Assembly: GCF_003202285.1 (NCBI RefSeq)
Contig: NZ_MASW01000006.1
Location: 124,001 to 188,000, forward strand
DNA: 64,000 nucleotides
From: Prauserella muralis
GTDB lineage: Bacteria > Actinomycetota > Actinomycetes > Mycobacteriales > Pseudonocardiaceae
Direction of reading: 5' to 3'
The notes under the pieces: model-generated
Database searches by the model: none
What the model was told of the DNA's origin: nothing
The model's input: only the letters and a program-made list of their open reading frames with translations
Part shown: positions 43,299 to 51,374 of the stretch, piece after piece
Position numbering within the stretch: position 1 is the stretch's first letter
Layout: every line of letters begins with the position of its first letter
Made by a program: the position numbers and the translations under genes

Positions 43299-44297
43299 AT
43301 GCGCGTGGGACTCGCAGGCACCGGCCGGATCGGCACCGCCCACGCCGCGATACTCGGCACGCTCCCCGATGTGGAGTCCGTGCTCGTCGCGGATGTGGAC
43401 CGGGGCAGGGCCGAGGCCGCGGCGGCCGGGCTCGGCGTGGAGCATGTGCCCGGCATCGACGAGCTGTTCTCGGCGGGGCTCGACGGGCTGGTGATCACCG
43501 CGGCCACCGACGCGCACCCGGAGCTGATCGTGCGTGCCGCGGAGGCCGGGATTCCCGTGTTCTGCGAGAAGCCGGTCGCCGCCGACGTCGCGGGAACGCT
43601 GCGGGTCATCGAACGGACCAGGACTTGCGGGGTGCCGGTGCAGATCGGCTTCCAGCGGCGGTTCGACCCCGGGCACGCGCGGGCCCGCGAGGCCGTCGCG
43701 GCGGGTGAACTGGGCCGGGTGCACACGATCCGCTCCACGACGCTGGACCCCGCTCCCCCGCCCGCGGAGTACATCCCGCGCTCGGGCGGGTTGTTCCGCG
43801 ACTGCAGCGTGCACGACTTCGACGCGATCCGCTGGGTCACCGGCCGCGAGGTCGTCGAGGTGTACGCGCTGGGCACCAACCGGGGCGAGGCGTTCTTCGC
43901 CGAGGCGGGCGACGTGGACACGGCGGCCGCGATGCTGACGCTCGACGACGACACGATCGCACTGGTGTCGGCGACGCGGTACAACGGCGCGGGTTACGAC
44001 GTGCGGATGGAGCTGTTCGGCTCGCGGGACAGCATCGCCGTGGGCGTGGACGAGCGCACGCCGCTCACCTCGGCGGAGCCCGGTGCCGGCACGCCGAAGG
44101 GACCGCCGTACCCGCATTTCATGGACCGCTTCCGCGTGGCCTACGAACGGGAGCTCGCGACGTTCACCGCGGTCGCCGCGGGCCGGGAGCCGAGCCCGTG
44201 CACCCCGGAGGACGCGCTGGAGGCGTTCTACGTGGCGGAGGCCTGCGAGATCTCACGCAGGCAGCGGCGCCCGGTGAAGATCGCCGAGGTCCGTTGA
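43299..44297 (+). CDS. Gfo/Idh/MocA dehydrogenase (inositol 2-dehydrogenase-like)
   Basis: A 332-aa NAD(P)-dependent oxidoreductase. The Rossmann start is VGLAGTGRIGTAHA. The EKP signature is in VFCEKPVAAD, and DCSVHDFDAIRW supplies the catalytic His-Asp region. IolG-like in layout; it fits next to an IolE-like enzyme and sugar importer. ATG at 43299 with AAGGAGG upstream, about 40 bp after lacI. Confidence 0.9.
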   Translation: MRVGLAGTGRIGTAHAAILGTLPDVESVLVADVDRGRAEAAAAGLGVEHVPGIDELFSAGLDGLVITAATDAHPELIVRAAEAGIPVFCEKPVAADVAGTLRVIERTRTCGVPVQIGFQRRFDPGHARAREAVAAGELGRVHTIRSTTLDPAPPPAEYIPRSGGLFRDCSVHDFDAIRWVTGREVVEVYALGTNRGEAFFAEAGDVDTAAAMLTLDDDTIALVSATRYNGAGYDVRMELFGSRDSIAVGVDERTPLTSAEPGAGTPKGPPYPHFMDRFRVAYERELATFTAVAAGREPSPCTPEDALEAFYVAEACEISRRQRRPVKIAEVR

Positions 44298-44442
44298 CCG
44301 CCGCGCGTGGCAGGCGTGGCAAACTTGGTGATCGATAGCGTATTCGCTATCATGAGGAGAATGAAGGTGAGCGAGGGCAGGCCCGAGGAAAAGTCACACA
44401 CGGCAGCGGAATTGGTGGCCGCCGCGCGTGGCAGGCGTGGCA
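44298..44442 (+). repeat. 24-bp direct repeat
   Basis: The exact 24-bp sequence at 44298-44321 recurs at 44419-44442, 121 bp later. The first copy begins right after the dehydrogenase stop; the second is inside the MNT gene, in its HTH region. Frames differ between copies. Confidence 0.85.
44334..44351. promoter_or_regulatory. palindromic operator of the toxin-antitoxin module
   Basis: GATAGCG (44334-44340) and CGCTATC (44345-44351) form a perfect 7-4-7 palindrome immediately before the ribosome binding site. Autorepression by the HTH of the MNT protein is the likely use. Confidence 0.65.
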
Positions 44443-44900
44443 TGTCTCAGCGTGACCTCGCGCGGGCGGCCAACGTGCCGCAGTCGACCGTGGCGACGGT
44501 CGAGTCGGGCCGGCGGCAGCCGTCGGTGGCCATGCTGGAGCGGTTGCTGGCCGCCGCAGGCTTCCGGCTTCAGACCCGCCTGGCGAACACAGTTCGCCCC
44601 TCGCGGTTGCTGGAGCGGTACCACGCCGATGTCGCCGCCATCGTCGTCCGCTATCCGGTCGACCGGGTGTGGGTCTTCGGCTCCGTCGCCCGAGGTGACG
44701 ACGGCCCTGATTCCGATCTGGACCTTCTCGTCGAGCTGAGGCCGGCTGCTTCGGTCGTCGACATCATCGGGCTCGACGAGGAGCTGTCGGCTGTGCTCGG
44801 TTGCCCCGTCGACGTCGTGACCACCACCGAACTCGAATCGAACGATCTGCTCCGGCGTGGGGTCAACCGGCATCGCCATCAGCTCACCCTCGCGGCCTGA
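44361..44900 (+). CDS. XRE-HTH / MNT nucleotidyltransferase fusion antitoxin
   Basis: A 179-aa fusion. Residues about 14-70 form an XRE HTH (GMSQRDLARAANVPQSTVAT). The C-terminal half is a minimal nucleotidyltransferase with Gly107-Ser108 and Asp119-x-Asp121 in GSVARGDDGPDSDLDLLVE. In MntA/HepT modules the MNT protein inactivates the HEPN toxin by AMPylation. The HTH would also repress the operon at the palindrome just upstream. ATG at 44361; an in-frame ATG three codons earlier is possible. The HepT gene begins 1 bp after its stop. Confidence 0.88.
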   Translation: MKVSEGRPEEKSHTAAELVAAARGRRGMSQRDLARAANVPQSTVATVESGRRQPSVAMLERLLAAAGFRLQTRLANTVRPSRLLERYHADVAAIVVRYPVDRVWVFGSVARGDDGPDSDLDLLVELRPAASVVDIIGLDEELSAVLGCPVDVVTTTELESNDLLRRGVNRHRHQLTLAA

Positions 44901-44901
44901 C

Positions 44902-45264
44902 ATGGACGAGCGTGCTGCCGAACACTTGCTTTATGTCGATGCCACGTTGACCGAGATGGTGGAGCTGGCGGAACGAGGCCGCGCTGCTTACGACACCGAC
45001 ATCGCGGTCGCCCGGGCATGCCAGTACAACGTCATTCGCTTGGCCGCCGACCTCGAGCGCCTTGGCGACACCTGGCTCGCCACCCACCCTGCGGTGCCGT
45101 GGCGGCTCATCAAAGGAATGCGCAACCGCGTCGCGCACAACTACTGGACGATAGACGACGACATCGTCTGGGCGGTCGTCGATCAGCATGCGCGTCAGCT
45201 TCATCGCGAGCTGGCCCAGGAGATCGCCTCGGCGCGGGCAGTGTTGGAAGCTCGCGACGGATGA
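44902..45264 (+). CDS. HepT-like HEPN ribonuclease toxin
   Basis: A 120-aa helical protein with the HEPN catalytic motif Arg74-x4-His79-x-Tyr81 (RNRVAHNY), which marks HepT RNA-cleaving toxins and is the site of neutralising AMPylation. ATG at 44902, one base after the antitoxin stop, giving a two-gene operon. Toxicity is inferred from family. Confidence 0.9.
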   Translation: MDERAAEHLLYVDATLTEMVELAERGRAAYDTDIAVARACQYNVIRLAADLERLGDTWLATHPAVPWRLIKGMRNRVAHNYWTIDDDIVWAVVDQHARQLHRELAQEIASARAVLEARDG

Positions 45265-45301
45265 CAGCCGAAGGTGGAAAGGTGACGCGGCGCGCGGCCC
45301 G

Positions 45302-46513
45302 CTAGCCGGCCTCGCGCAGCGCGCGTCTCACGGGCGCGTGCAGGGCCGTCTCCACGGCCACCAGCACACCGAGCACCACGATGGCCGCCGCCAGAGCGGC
45401 CAGCGGCGGCAGGAACACGGCGCCGGGCAACACCGCGAGCAGCACCAGCACGGTCACGGCCCTGGGGACGTTGACGGTGCGGTGCACGAGGCGTTTGAAC
45501 AGCAGATGCCCGGCCAGGTACAGCGCCAGCCCGCCGAACAGAGCCGGGGCGTAGAACCCCCCGAGTCCCTCGGTGCCGGCGGCGTGGGCGAGCACGCCCT
45601 CCAGTCCCAGCGCGGTGAGCACGACACCGGCGATGATCGGGAAGTGGCCGTAGGAATAGGCGTCGATGACCAGCTTGACCCTGGCCTGGCCGTCCAGTTC
45701 GAGCAGCCGATGCTCGGCGGCGAGCGACACGAGGTCGAAGTACAGCCACCACAGGCAGACCGCGACGGCCACACCCAGGAACGAGGCAAGCAGCAGCGGC
45801 CCGCTGATCGGCTGTTCGGCGGCACCGACACCGATGGCCACCACCGACTCGCCGATGGCAAGGATGAGGAACAGGCCATGCCGCTCGACCCAGTGGCCCG
45901 CACTCCGCAACCGCCAGCTCCCGCGCCGGGACGTGAGGTACGTGCCGCCCGCCTCGGCGAGCAACGCGGCGGCGAACAGGGCCGTCTGCGCCCACCCGCC
46001 CAGCAGCGCACCCACCAGCAGGAGCGCGGTGCCCGTCAGGGTGGGCACCCAGGTGATCGCGAGCTGGTGCCGCAGCCCGCTGTCGTGTGCCTCGGCCGCC
46101 GCGACGGTGTAGACGGCCAGGTGGATGGCGCGGACCAGGAAGTAGGCTCCGACGAACACGACCGGCCCTTCGAGCCCGCCCGGCATGTCGTGCCATGCCT
46201 CGGGAATCGTCAGCGAGACGACGAACATGGCGGCCATCGCGATGGCCATCCCGGCGCGGAGCAGCCCCTCGTCGGCGCGCGCCTGGTTGCCCAGCCAGGT
46301 GTATCCGGCCCACGTCCACCACAGCAGCGCGAGCATGAGCAGCCCCTGCACGATGCCGTGCAGGCTGTGCTCGTGGGCCAGGTGCCCGGTGACCTGGGTG
46401 ATGGCGAAGACGTAGACCAGATCGAAGAACAGCTCGAACGTCGTCACCCGATGGCCCTCGCCGGTGGGCCGTGTCCTGCCCCACGCCCGGCGCACGTCGT
46501 CCACGTCAGCCAT
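45302..46513 (-). CDS. low-temperature requirement protein A (LtrA) family
   Basis: A 403-aa membrane protein with roughly eleven helices. The N-terminal VTTFELFFDLVYVFAITQ and the later VERHGLFLILAIGESV are the LtrA family signatures. Function is poorly known. ATG at 46513. Convergent with the HepT gene, 37 bp apart. Confidence 0.9.
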   Translation of the reverse strand: MADVDDVRRAWGRTRPTGEGHRVTTFELFFDLVYVFAITQVTGHLAHEHSLHGIVQGLLMLALLWWTWAGYTWLGNQARADEGLLRAGMAIAMAAMFVVSLTIPEAWHDMPGGLEGPVVFVGAYFLVRAIHLAVYTVAAAEAHDSGLRHQLAITWVPTLTGTALLLVGALLGGWAQTALFAAALLAEAGGTYLTSRRGSWRLRSAGHWVERHGLFLILAIGESVVAIGVGAAEQPISGPLLLASFLGVAVAVCLWWLYFDLVSLAAEHRLLELDGQARVKLVIDAYSYGHFPIIAGVVLTALGLEGVLAHAAGTEGLGGFYAPALFGGLALYLAGHLLFKRLVHRTVNVPRAVTVLVLLAVLPGAVFLPPLAALAAAIVVLGVLVAVETALHAPVRRALREAG

Positions 46514-46599
46514 CGCCACCACTCCCGCCGCCACGTGTCGCGATGGAGAGGAGCAAAGCACAGAACCGCGGGCTTGTCCCCGCCTTTTCGCGCGGCGGG

Positions 46600-47112
46600 C
46601 TACGGGTCGCGGAACGTGGCCGCGGTCCGGCCGGCCAGCGGCAGCGCGGGCAGGCCGAGCTTGCGGTGGTCCCACGAGCGCGTCCGCAGCGGGTCGATCC
46701 GCACGACGACCCGCTTGTGCATCATCATCTCGACCACCGGGCGCGCCGCCTCGTCGTACTCACCGGTGTAGCGCTCGTGCACGTTCACGGCGGCCCGCCA
46801 GTACTCGTCGCTGCCGTTGTCGTCGATGATCGTCGCCCTGCCGTCGATGGCGACGCCGCGCAGCTGGTCGTAGGTGTCGCCCGCCTCGACGAGCACGGTG
46901 CAGGCCGGATTGCGCCGGAGATTGACCGCCTTCTGCGACTTCGCCTTCGTCTCCACGTACAGCGCGCCGTCCAGGTAGGCGTACCACATGGCCGCCAGGT
47001 GCGGCGTTCCGTCGCGGCCCACGGTGCCGAGCACCGCCGTGCGGCTGCGGTCGAGCAGCGCGTCGACCTCGGCGTCGGTCATGGTGATCTGTGCCCGCTG
47101 GTTGACTCCCAC
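46600..47112 (-). CDS. pyridoxamine 5'-phosphate oxidase-like (F420/FMN-binding) protein
   Basis: A 170-aa split beta-barrel protein of the PPOX class. LLDRSRTAVLGTVGRDGTPH, then MWYAYLDGALYVET and VNLRRNPACTVLVE, form the flavin- or F420-binding core. Such actinobacterial proteins reduce or bind F420-linked substrates. GTG at 47112. It shares orientation with LtrA and MarR genes but lies apart from them. Confidence 0.85.
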   Translation of the reverse strand: MGVNQRAQITMTDAEVDALLDRSRTAVLGTVGRDGTPHLAAMWYAYLDGALYVETKAKSQKAVNLRRNPACTVLVEAGDTYDQLRGVAIDGRATIIDDNGSDEYWRAAVNVHERYTGEYDEAARPVVEMMMHKRVVVRIDPLRTRSWDHRKLGLPALPLAGRTAATFRDP

Positions 47113-47158
47113 ACGGCCAGACTAGAACACGTTCTCGTTTTCGCGCCAGAGCTCCGAC

Positions 47159-47563
47159 TCAGGCCCGGACGGACTCCGCGGCCGGATCGAGGAACTCGGC
47201 GAGGACGGCCAGGTGCGTCGCCCGCGCCTCGGCGTGCCGCCTGCGGCCCTCGTCGGTGATCTTGACGAACACGCCGCGCCGGTCGGACTCGCACAGCGCG
47301 CGCACGACGAGCCCGGCGCGCTCGAGCCTGGCCACCGTGCGGGACAGGGCACTCTGACTGAGGTACATGCCCGCGGACAGGTCCTGCATGCGGCACGAGT
47401 CACAGTCCCGCTCGACGAGCCGGTCGAGCGCCTCGTACTCACTCATGCTCAGCTCGTGTGCCTCGTGCAGGTCCCGATCGAGACGGCACGCGATCTCGTT
47501 GTAGCTGGTCAGCAACCCCCGCCACCGCTCGATCAGGCTCGACTCCGAACGCATGGCGGCCAT
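47159..47563 (-). CDS. MarR-family regulator
   Basis: A 134-aa winged-helix repressor. LSAGMYLSQSALSRTVARLE is the recognition HTH and the wing follows in DRRGVFVKITDEG. Cys54-Asp-Ser-Cys57 (RDCDSC) precedes the HTH and could be redox- or metal-sensitive. ATG at 47563; ATG at 47554 is the alternative, since neither has a clear ribosome binding site. It is divergent from an MFS efflux gene across a striking array of palindromes. Confidence 0.85.
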   Translation of the reverse strand: MAAMRSESSLIERWRGLLTSYNEIACRLDRDLHEAHELSMSEYEALDRLVERDCDSCRMQDLSAGMYLSQSALSRTVARLERAGLVVRALCESDRRGVFVKITDEGRRRHAEARATHLAVLAEFLDPAAESVRA

Positions 47564-47650
47564 CCTAGCATGCAGTCGCATCTTATGCGAACACATTAAA
47601 TGCTTGAACATTTTATGTTTGCGCATCGTATGCGCGTGCATGTAACTTCC
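47561..47650. promoter_or_regulatory. 15-bp-period array of CAT-N3-ATG palindromes
   Basis: Four full palindromes have centres exactly 15 bp apart at 47583, 47598, 47613 and 47628: TCGCAT-N3-ATGCGA, CAT-N3-ATG, AACAT-N3-ATGTT and GCGCAT-N3-ATGCGC. Half-sites continue in phase at 47570-47572 (ATG) and 47639-47641 (CAT). It fills the MarR-MFS promoter region and is likely the MarR operator, loaded cooperatively. Confidence 0.7.
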
Positions 47651-47656
47651 TGGCTC

Positions 47657-49123
47657 GTGGCACTCACCGATATCTCCACTCCACCCGGCGGGCTCACCGC
47701 CGGCACTCGACAGCAGGCAGGCCCCGCCCACGGGGCGCAGCGCTGGACACCCCGGCTGTGGGGCGTGCTGGCGGTGCTGTGCATCGTGCTGTTCCTGGAC
47801 GGCCTCGACGTCTCGATGGTGGGCGTCGCGTTGCCGTCCATCGGCGCCGAACTGGGGCTGTCCACCACTGCGCTGCAGTGGATCGTCAACGGCTACGTCC
47901 TCGGCTACGGCGGGCTGCTGCTGCTCGGCGGCCGCACCGCCGACCTGCTCGGCAGGCGCCGGGTCTTCCTGATCGCACTGGCCGTGTTCGCGGCCGCCTC
48001 GCTGGTGGGCGGTCTCGTCGACAACGGCGCGCTGCTCATCGTGACGCGCTTCGTCAAGGGACTCGCCGCCGCGTTCACCGCACCCACGGCGATGTCCATC
48101 CTCACCACCACGTTCGCGGAGGGACCCGCGCGCAACCGGGCACTGTCGATCTTCACGGTGTTCGGCGCGAGCGGCTACTCCTCCGGCCTCGTCCTCGGCG
48201 GCCTGCTCACCAGCGCGGGCTGGCGGTGGACGTTCCTGACCCCGGTCCCGCTCGCGCTCGGCGCGCTGATCGCCGGGCTCGTCCTCATCCCGAAGGACCG
48301 GCAACGCGCCGAGGGCGGGCACGACCTGATCGGCGCCGCCACCCTCACCGCGGGCATGCTGCTCGCCGTCTACACCGTCGTGTCGGCACCGGAGCGTGGC
48401 TGGCTGCACCCGCTCACGCTTGGCTCGGTCGTGCTCGCGGCGGCGCTGCTGACCGCGTTCGTCGTCACCGAGAACCGGGTCGCGCACCCGCTGATCCGGC
48501 TCGGCATCCTGCGCATCGGCAAGGTCGTGCGAGCCAACCTGAGCCTGGTGGCCCTCTTCGGCTCGTACCTCAGCTTCCAGTTCGTCATGACCCTGTACCT
48601 GCAGGACGTGCTGGGCTGGTCGCCGCTGCAGATGGCGCTCGCGCTGCTGCCCGCCGGTGTGCTGGTGGCCGTCGGCTCGCCATTCATGGGCAGGCTGATC
48701 GACCGCTACGGCACGGCGCGGCTCATCCTCGCGTCGATGCTGTCGCTGAGCCTGGGCTACCTGTGGTTCGTCTTCACCGCGGGAGCCACGCCGGACTACG
48801 TGGTCACGGTGCTGCCCACGATGCTGCTGCTCGGCGGGGGCTTCGCGTTCGGCTTCAGCTCGATCATGGCTCAGGCCACCGACGGCATCGACGACTCCGA
48901 GCAGGGCCTGGCCTCCGGGCTGGTCCAGACGTCCGGCCAGGTCGGGGCCGCGCTGGTGCTGGCCGTCGTCACCGCGCTCGTGTCGGCCGGGGCGGTGGGC
49001 GAAGGTGCCGGGGACTTCAGCCAGTTCGACCCGGGAGTCAACCTGGTGACCTGGATCGCGCTCGCCGGGCTGGTGCTCAACGTCGTGCCGCTGGCGCGCC
49101 GGTACCGGGCACTCACCCGCTGA
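47657..49123 (+). CDS. MFS drug efflux transporter (DHA2, 14 helices)
   Basis: A 488-aa proton-coupled exporter. The first helix carries LFLDGLDVSMVGVALPSIG; motif A appears as GGRTADLLGRRRVF; 14 hydrophobic segments follow, as in EmrB/QacA. GTG at 47657 is chosen because the helix begins soon after; ATG at 47630 is in frame but lies inside the operator array. Regulation by the divergent MarR protein is inferred, which suits a drug-inducible pump. Confidence 0.9.
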   Translation: MALTDISTPPGGLTAGTRQQAGPAHGAQRWTPRLWGVLAVLCIVLFLDGLDVSMVGVALPSIGAELGLSTTALQWIVNGYVLGYGGLLLLGGRTADLLGRRRVFLIALAVFAAASLVGGLVDNGALLIVTRFVKGLAAAFTAPTAMSILTTTFAEGPARNRALSIFTVFGASGYSSGLVLGGLLTSAGWRWTFLTPVPLALGALIAGLVLIPKDRQRAEGGHDLIGAATLTAGMLLAVYTVVSAPERGWLHPLTLGSVVLAAALLTAFVVTENRVAHPLIRLGILRIGKVVRANLSLVALFGSYLSFQFVMTLYLQDVLGWSPLQMALALLPAGVLVAVGSPFMGRLIDRYGTARLILASMLSLSLGYLWFVFTAGATPDYVVTVLPTMLLLGGGFAFGFSSIMAQATDGIDDSEQGLASGLVQTSGQVGAALVLAVVTALVSAGAVGEGAGDFSQFDPGVNLVTWIALAGLVLNVVPLARRYRALTR

Positions 49124-49233
49124 ACGCCGGGGGGCCGGGCGGGCACGAGTTGGCCCGCCCGGCCCTGTCCCACAGGACGGCCGACCGGCCAGACTTCCTC
49201 TCGGCGGGGACACCGACGAGGGAGGGGGCCGCC

Positions 49234-50607
49234 GTGCTGCCCGAGTGGCTGACCGAGGAGATCGACGCCGTGCCCGGCCATGATCGCTTCGCCGGCGTCG
49301 ACGAACTGCACGCCCGGCTGCGCGCGCTCGCGCAGAACCACCCGGATGTGGCGACGCTGGAGACCGCGGGCACATCGCGGCAGGGTGAGCCGCTGCTGTG
49401 CCTGGCCATCGAGGACGCGGGCCCGCCCCGGCCCGCGGCGCTCGTGTTCGGCCTCCCCCATCCGAACGAGCCGATCGGCGGGCTGACCGCACTGCACCTG
49501 GCCGAGCGCCTGTGCACCGATCCCGCGCTGCGCGCGCGGCTCGGGCACGACTGGCGGATCATCACCTGCATCGACCCCGACGGGCTGCGGCTCAACGAGG
49601 GCTGGCTCGCAGGGCCGTTCACCAGGGCGCACTACGCACGGCACTTCTACCGGCCCGCGGCCTCCGACCAGGTGGAGTGGACCTTTCCCCTGGACTACAA
49701 GGACGCCCACTTCGACGCCGCCCTTCCCGAGACGCGGGCGCTGATGCGGCTCATCGACGCGCACCGGCCGAGCCTGGTGTGCTCGCTGCACAACGGCGAG
49801 CGCGGCGGCGTCTACTACTACCTCAGCCGCGCCGAGCCCGCCCTGCACACGGCGTTGCAGCAGCTGCCGGAGCGGCTGGGGCTTCCGCTGCACCGCGGCG
49901 AACCCGAGGTGCCGTATCTGGTGCCGCTGGCCGAGGGGATCTTCCTCGCCTCGTCCATCCGCGACGGGTACGACTACCGTGCGGGGCTCGGCGAGCCGTG
50001 GGTGGGCGGCTCCGGCGACAACACCGTCTCCTACGCCAACACCTACGGCGCCCTGACCCTCGTGAGCGAGCTGCCGTACTGGGCGACCCCGGCCTCCGGC
50101 GACGGCAGCCCTTCGGGCACCGGCTACGCGGGCGCGCTCGCCCGCCAGGCGTGGGAACTGGCCGAGCTGGGCGAGCTGCTCGACCGCACGCTCGCGTCGG
50201 TGGCGGGGTTGCTGCTGGCCCCGGACTCGCCGTACTGGCGGGCGACGCGGTTCTTCGCGACATACCTGGCCTCCACGGCCAGCTGCACGCGCTCCCGCAG
50301 CGAGCTGCCGTCGTCGGCGCGCGAGGCCACCGTCGCCGAGGCGGCGACCCTGCGCGCCGACGTGCACAGCTTCCGGCTGCGTTACGCGGGCATCCTGCTG
50401 CGCGCGCTCGACGGTGAGCTGGCCGTCGGCAACACGCACGTCGCGGTGCGTGCCGCACGGGCGGCCGTGGCGCAACGCTACGAGGGCTGGCTCGCCGAGG
50501 ACGCCGAGGATGGCGACTACACGACGATCCCCATCCGGCTACTCGTGGCCAACCAGTACGGGGCCATCCTCGCCGCGGCAAGCCACCTGGCCGCCGACGG
50601 CGCATGA
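49234..50607 (+). CDS. M14-family zinc carboxypeptidase-like protein
   Basis: A 457-aa metalloprotease-like protein. The metal motif His76-x-x-Glu79 is in GLPHPNEPIGG, and the second histidine is His186 in CSLHNGERGG. Later PYLVPLAEG and ELPYW blocks fit M14 carboxypeptidases or deacylases. There is no signal peptide, so it is probably cytosolic. GTG at 49234 with GGGAGGGGG upstream. It follows the MFS gene by 110 bp. Confidence 0.82.
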   Translation: MLPEWLTEEIDAVPGHDRFAGVDELHARLRALAQNHPDVATLETAGTSRQGEPLLCLAIEDAGPPRPAALVFGLPHPNEPIGGLTALHLAERLCTDPALRARLGHDWRIITCIDPDGLRLNEGWLAGPFTRAHYARHFYRPAASDQVEWTFPLDYKDAHFDAALPETRALMRLIDAHRPSLVCSLHNGERGGVYYYLSRAEPALHTALQQLPERLGLPLHRGEPEVPYLVPLAEGIFLASSIRDGYDYRAGLGEPWVGGSGDNTVSYANTYGALTLVSELPYWATPASGDGSPSGTGYAGALARQAWELAELGELLDRTLASVAGLLLAPDSPYWRATRFFATYLASTASCTRSRSELPSSAREATVAEAATLRADVHSFRLRYAGILLRALDGELAVGNTHVAVRAARAAVAQRYEGWLAEDAEDGDYTTIPIRLLVANQYGAILAAASHLAADGA

Positions 50608-50618
50608 GGCGTCGCCCG

Positions 50619-51374
50619 TCACGCCAGCAGGGGTGCCAGCTGGCCCGCGTGCTCGGTGAGCAGCTCGACCAGCTCCACGTTGGGCCCGGCCACCCGCTCG
50701 GCGGGCCCGCTCACCGCGAGGCCGGCGACCAGCGCCCCCGAGGCCACGTCGTGGATCGGCACCGCGAGGCAGCCCCGGTCGGGGTGCAGCTCGCCGCACT
50801 GCCGGGCGAGCTGCCGCTGCGCGACGTCGGCCACCTCGCGGGCCAGCCGCGCGGGATCGGTGACGGTGTGCACGGTGAACCGGCGCAGCTCCGGCACCGC
50901 GGCCCGCCAGTCCGGCTGGTCGGCCAGCAGCAGCTTGCCCAGCGCCGAGGCGTGCGGGAAACGCGCGAGCACCGCGGCACCGGTCGGCGGGTGATCCGGG
51001 TCGGTGTCGATCATCGTGAGCCTGCCGCTGTGGTAGGAGGCCAGGTGCACACCCCAGCGCACCCGCTGGCGCAGCCGCTCCACCACTGCCCTGGCGGCCG
51101 CGGGCGGGCGCGCCGCCGCGGGCACCGTCAGCCGCCCTGCCCTGCGCCCGAGGGCGAAACCGCGCAGGTCGGGAAGGCGCACCAGATACCCCTCCGCCAC
51201 GAGCAGGTTCAGCAGCCGGTAAGTGGTCGCGGGCGGCAGCTTCAGCGCGGCGGAGATCTCCTTGGCCGTCACACCGGGTCCCGCGGCGATCACCTCCTCC
51301 AGCACGGCCAGCGCGTTGCGGACCGCCTTCGGCTGGCGGCCGGAGAGCGGGGCGGACTCGGCGGGCGGGCTCAT
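50619..51374 (-). CDS. IclR-family regulator
   Basis: A 251-aa regulator. The N-terminal winged helix (GVTAKEISAALKLPPATTYR) is followed by an effector domain with FPHASALGKLLLA and GCLAVPIHDVASGALV. ATG at 51374 overlaps the stop of the amino acid permease gene by 4 bp, so it is co-translated with it. Likely controls the neighbouring amine-uptake and oxidase genes. Confidence 0.9.
   Translation of the reverse strand: MSPPAESAPLSGRQPKAVRNALAVLEEVIAAGPGVTAKEISAALKLPPATTYRLLNLLVAEGYLVRLPDLRGFALGRRAGRLTVPAAARPPAAARAVVERLRQRVRWGVHLASYHSGRLTMIDTDPDHPPTGAAVLARFPHASALGKLLLADQPDWRAAVPELRRFTVHTVTDPARLAREVADVAQRQLARQCGELHPDRGCLAVPIHDVASGALVAGLAVSGPAERVAGPNVELVELLTEHAGQLAPLLA

Noticed and set aside
47159-49492. 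A 777-aa frame joining MarR to upstream sequence
   Set aside because: The upstream part overlaps the MFS gene and is antisense low-complexity. MarR starts near 47563.
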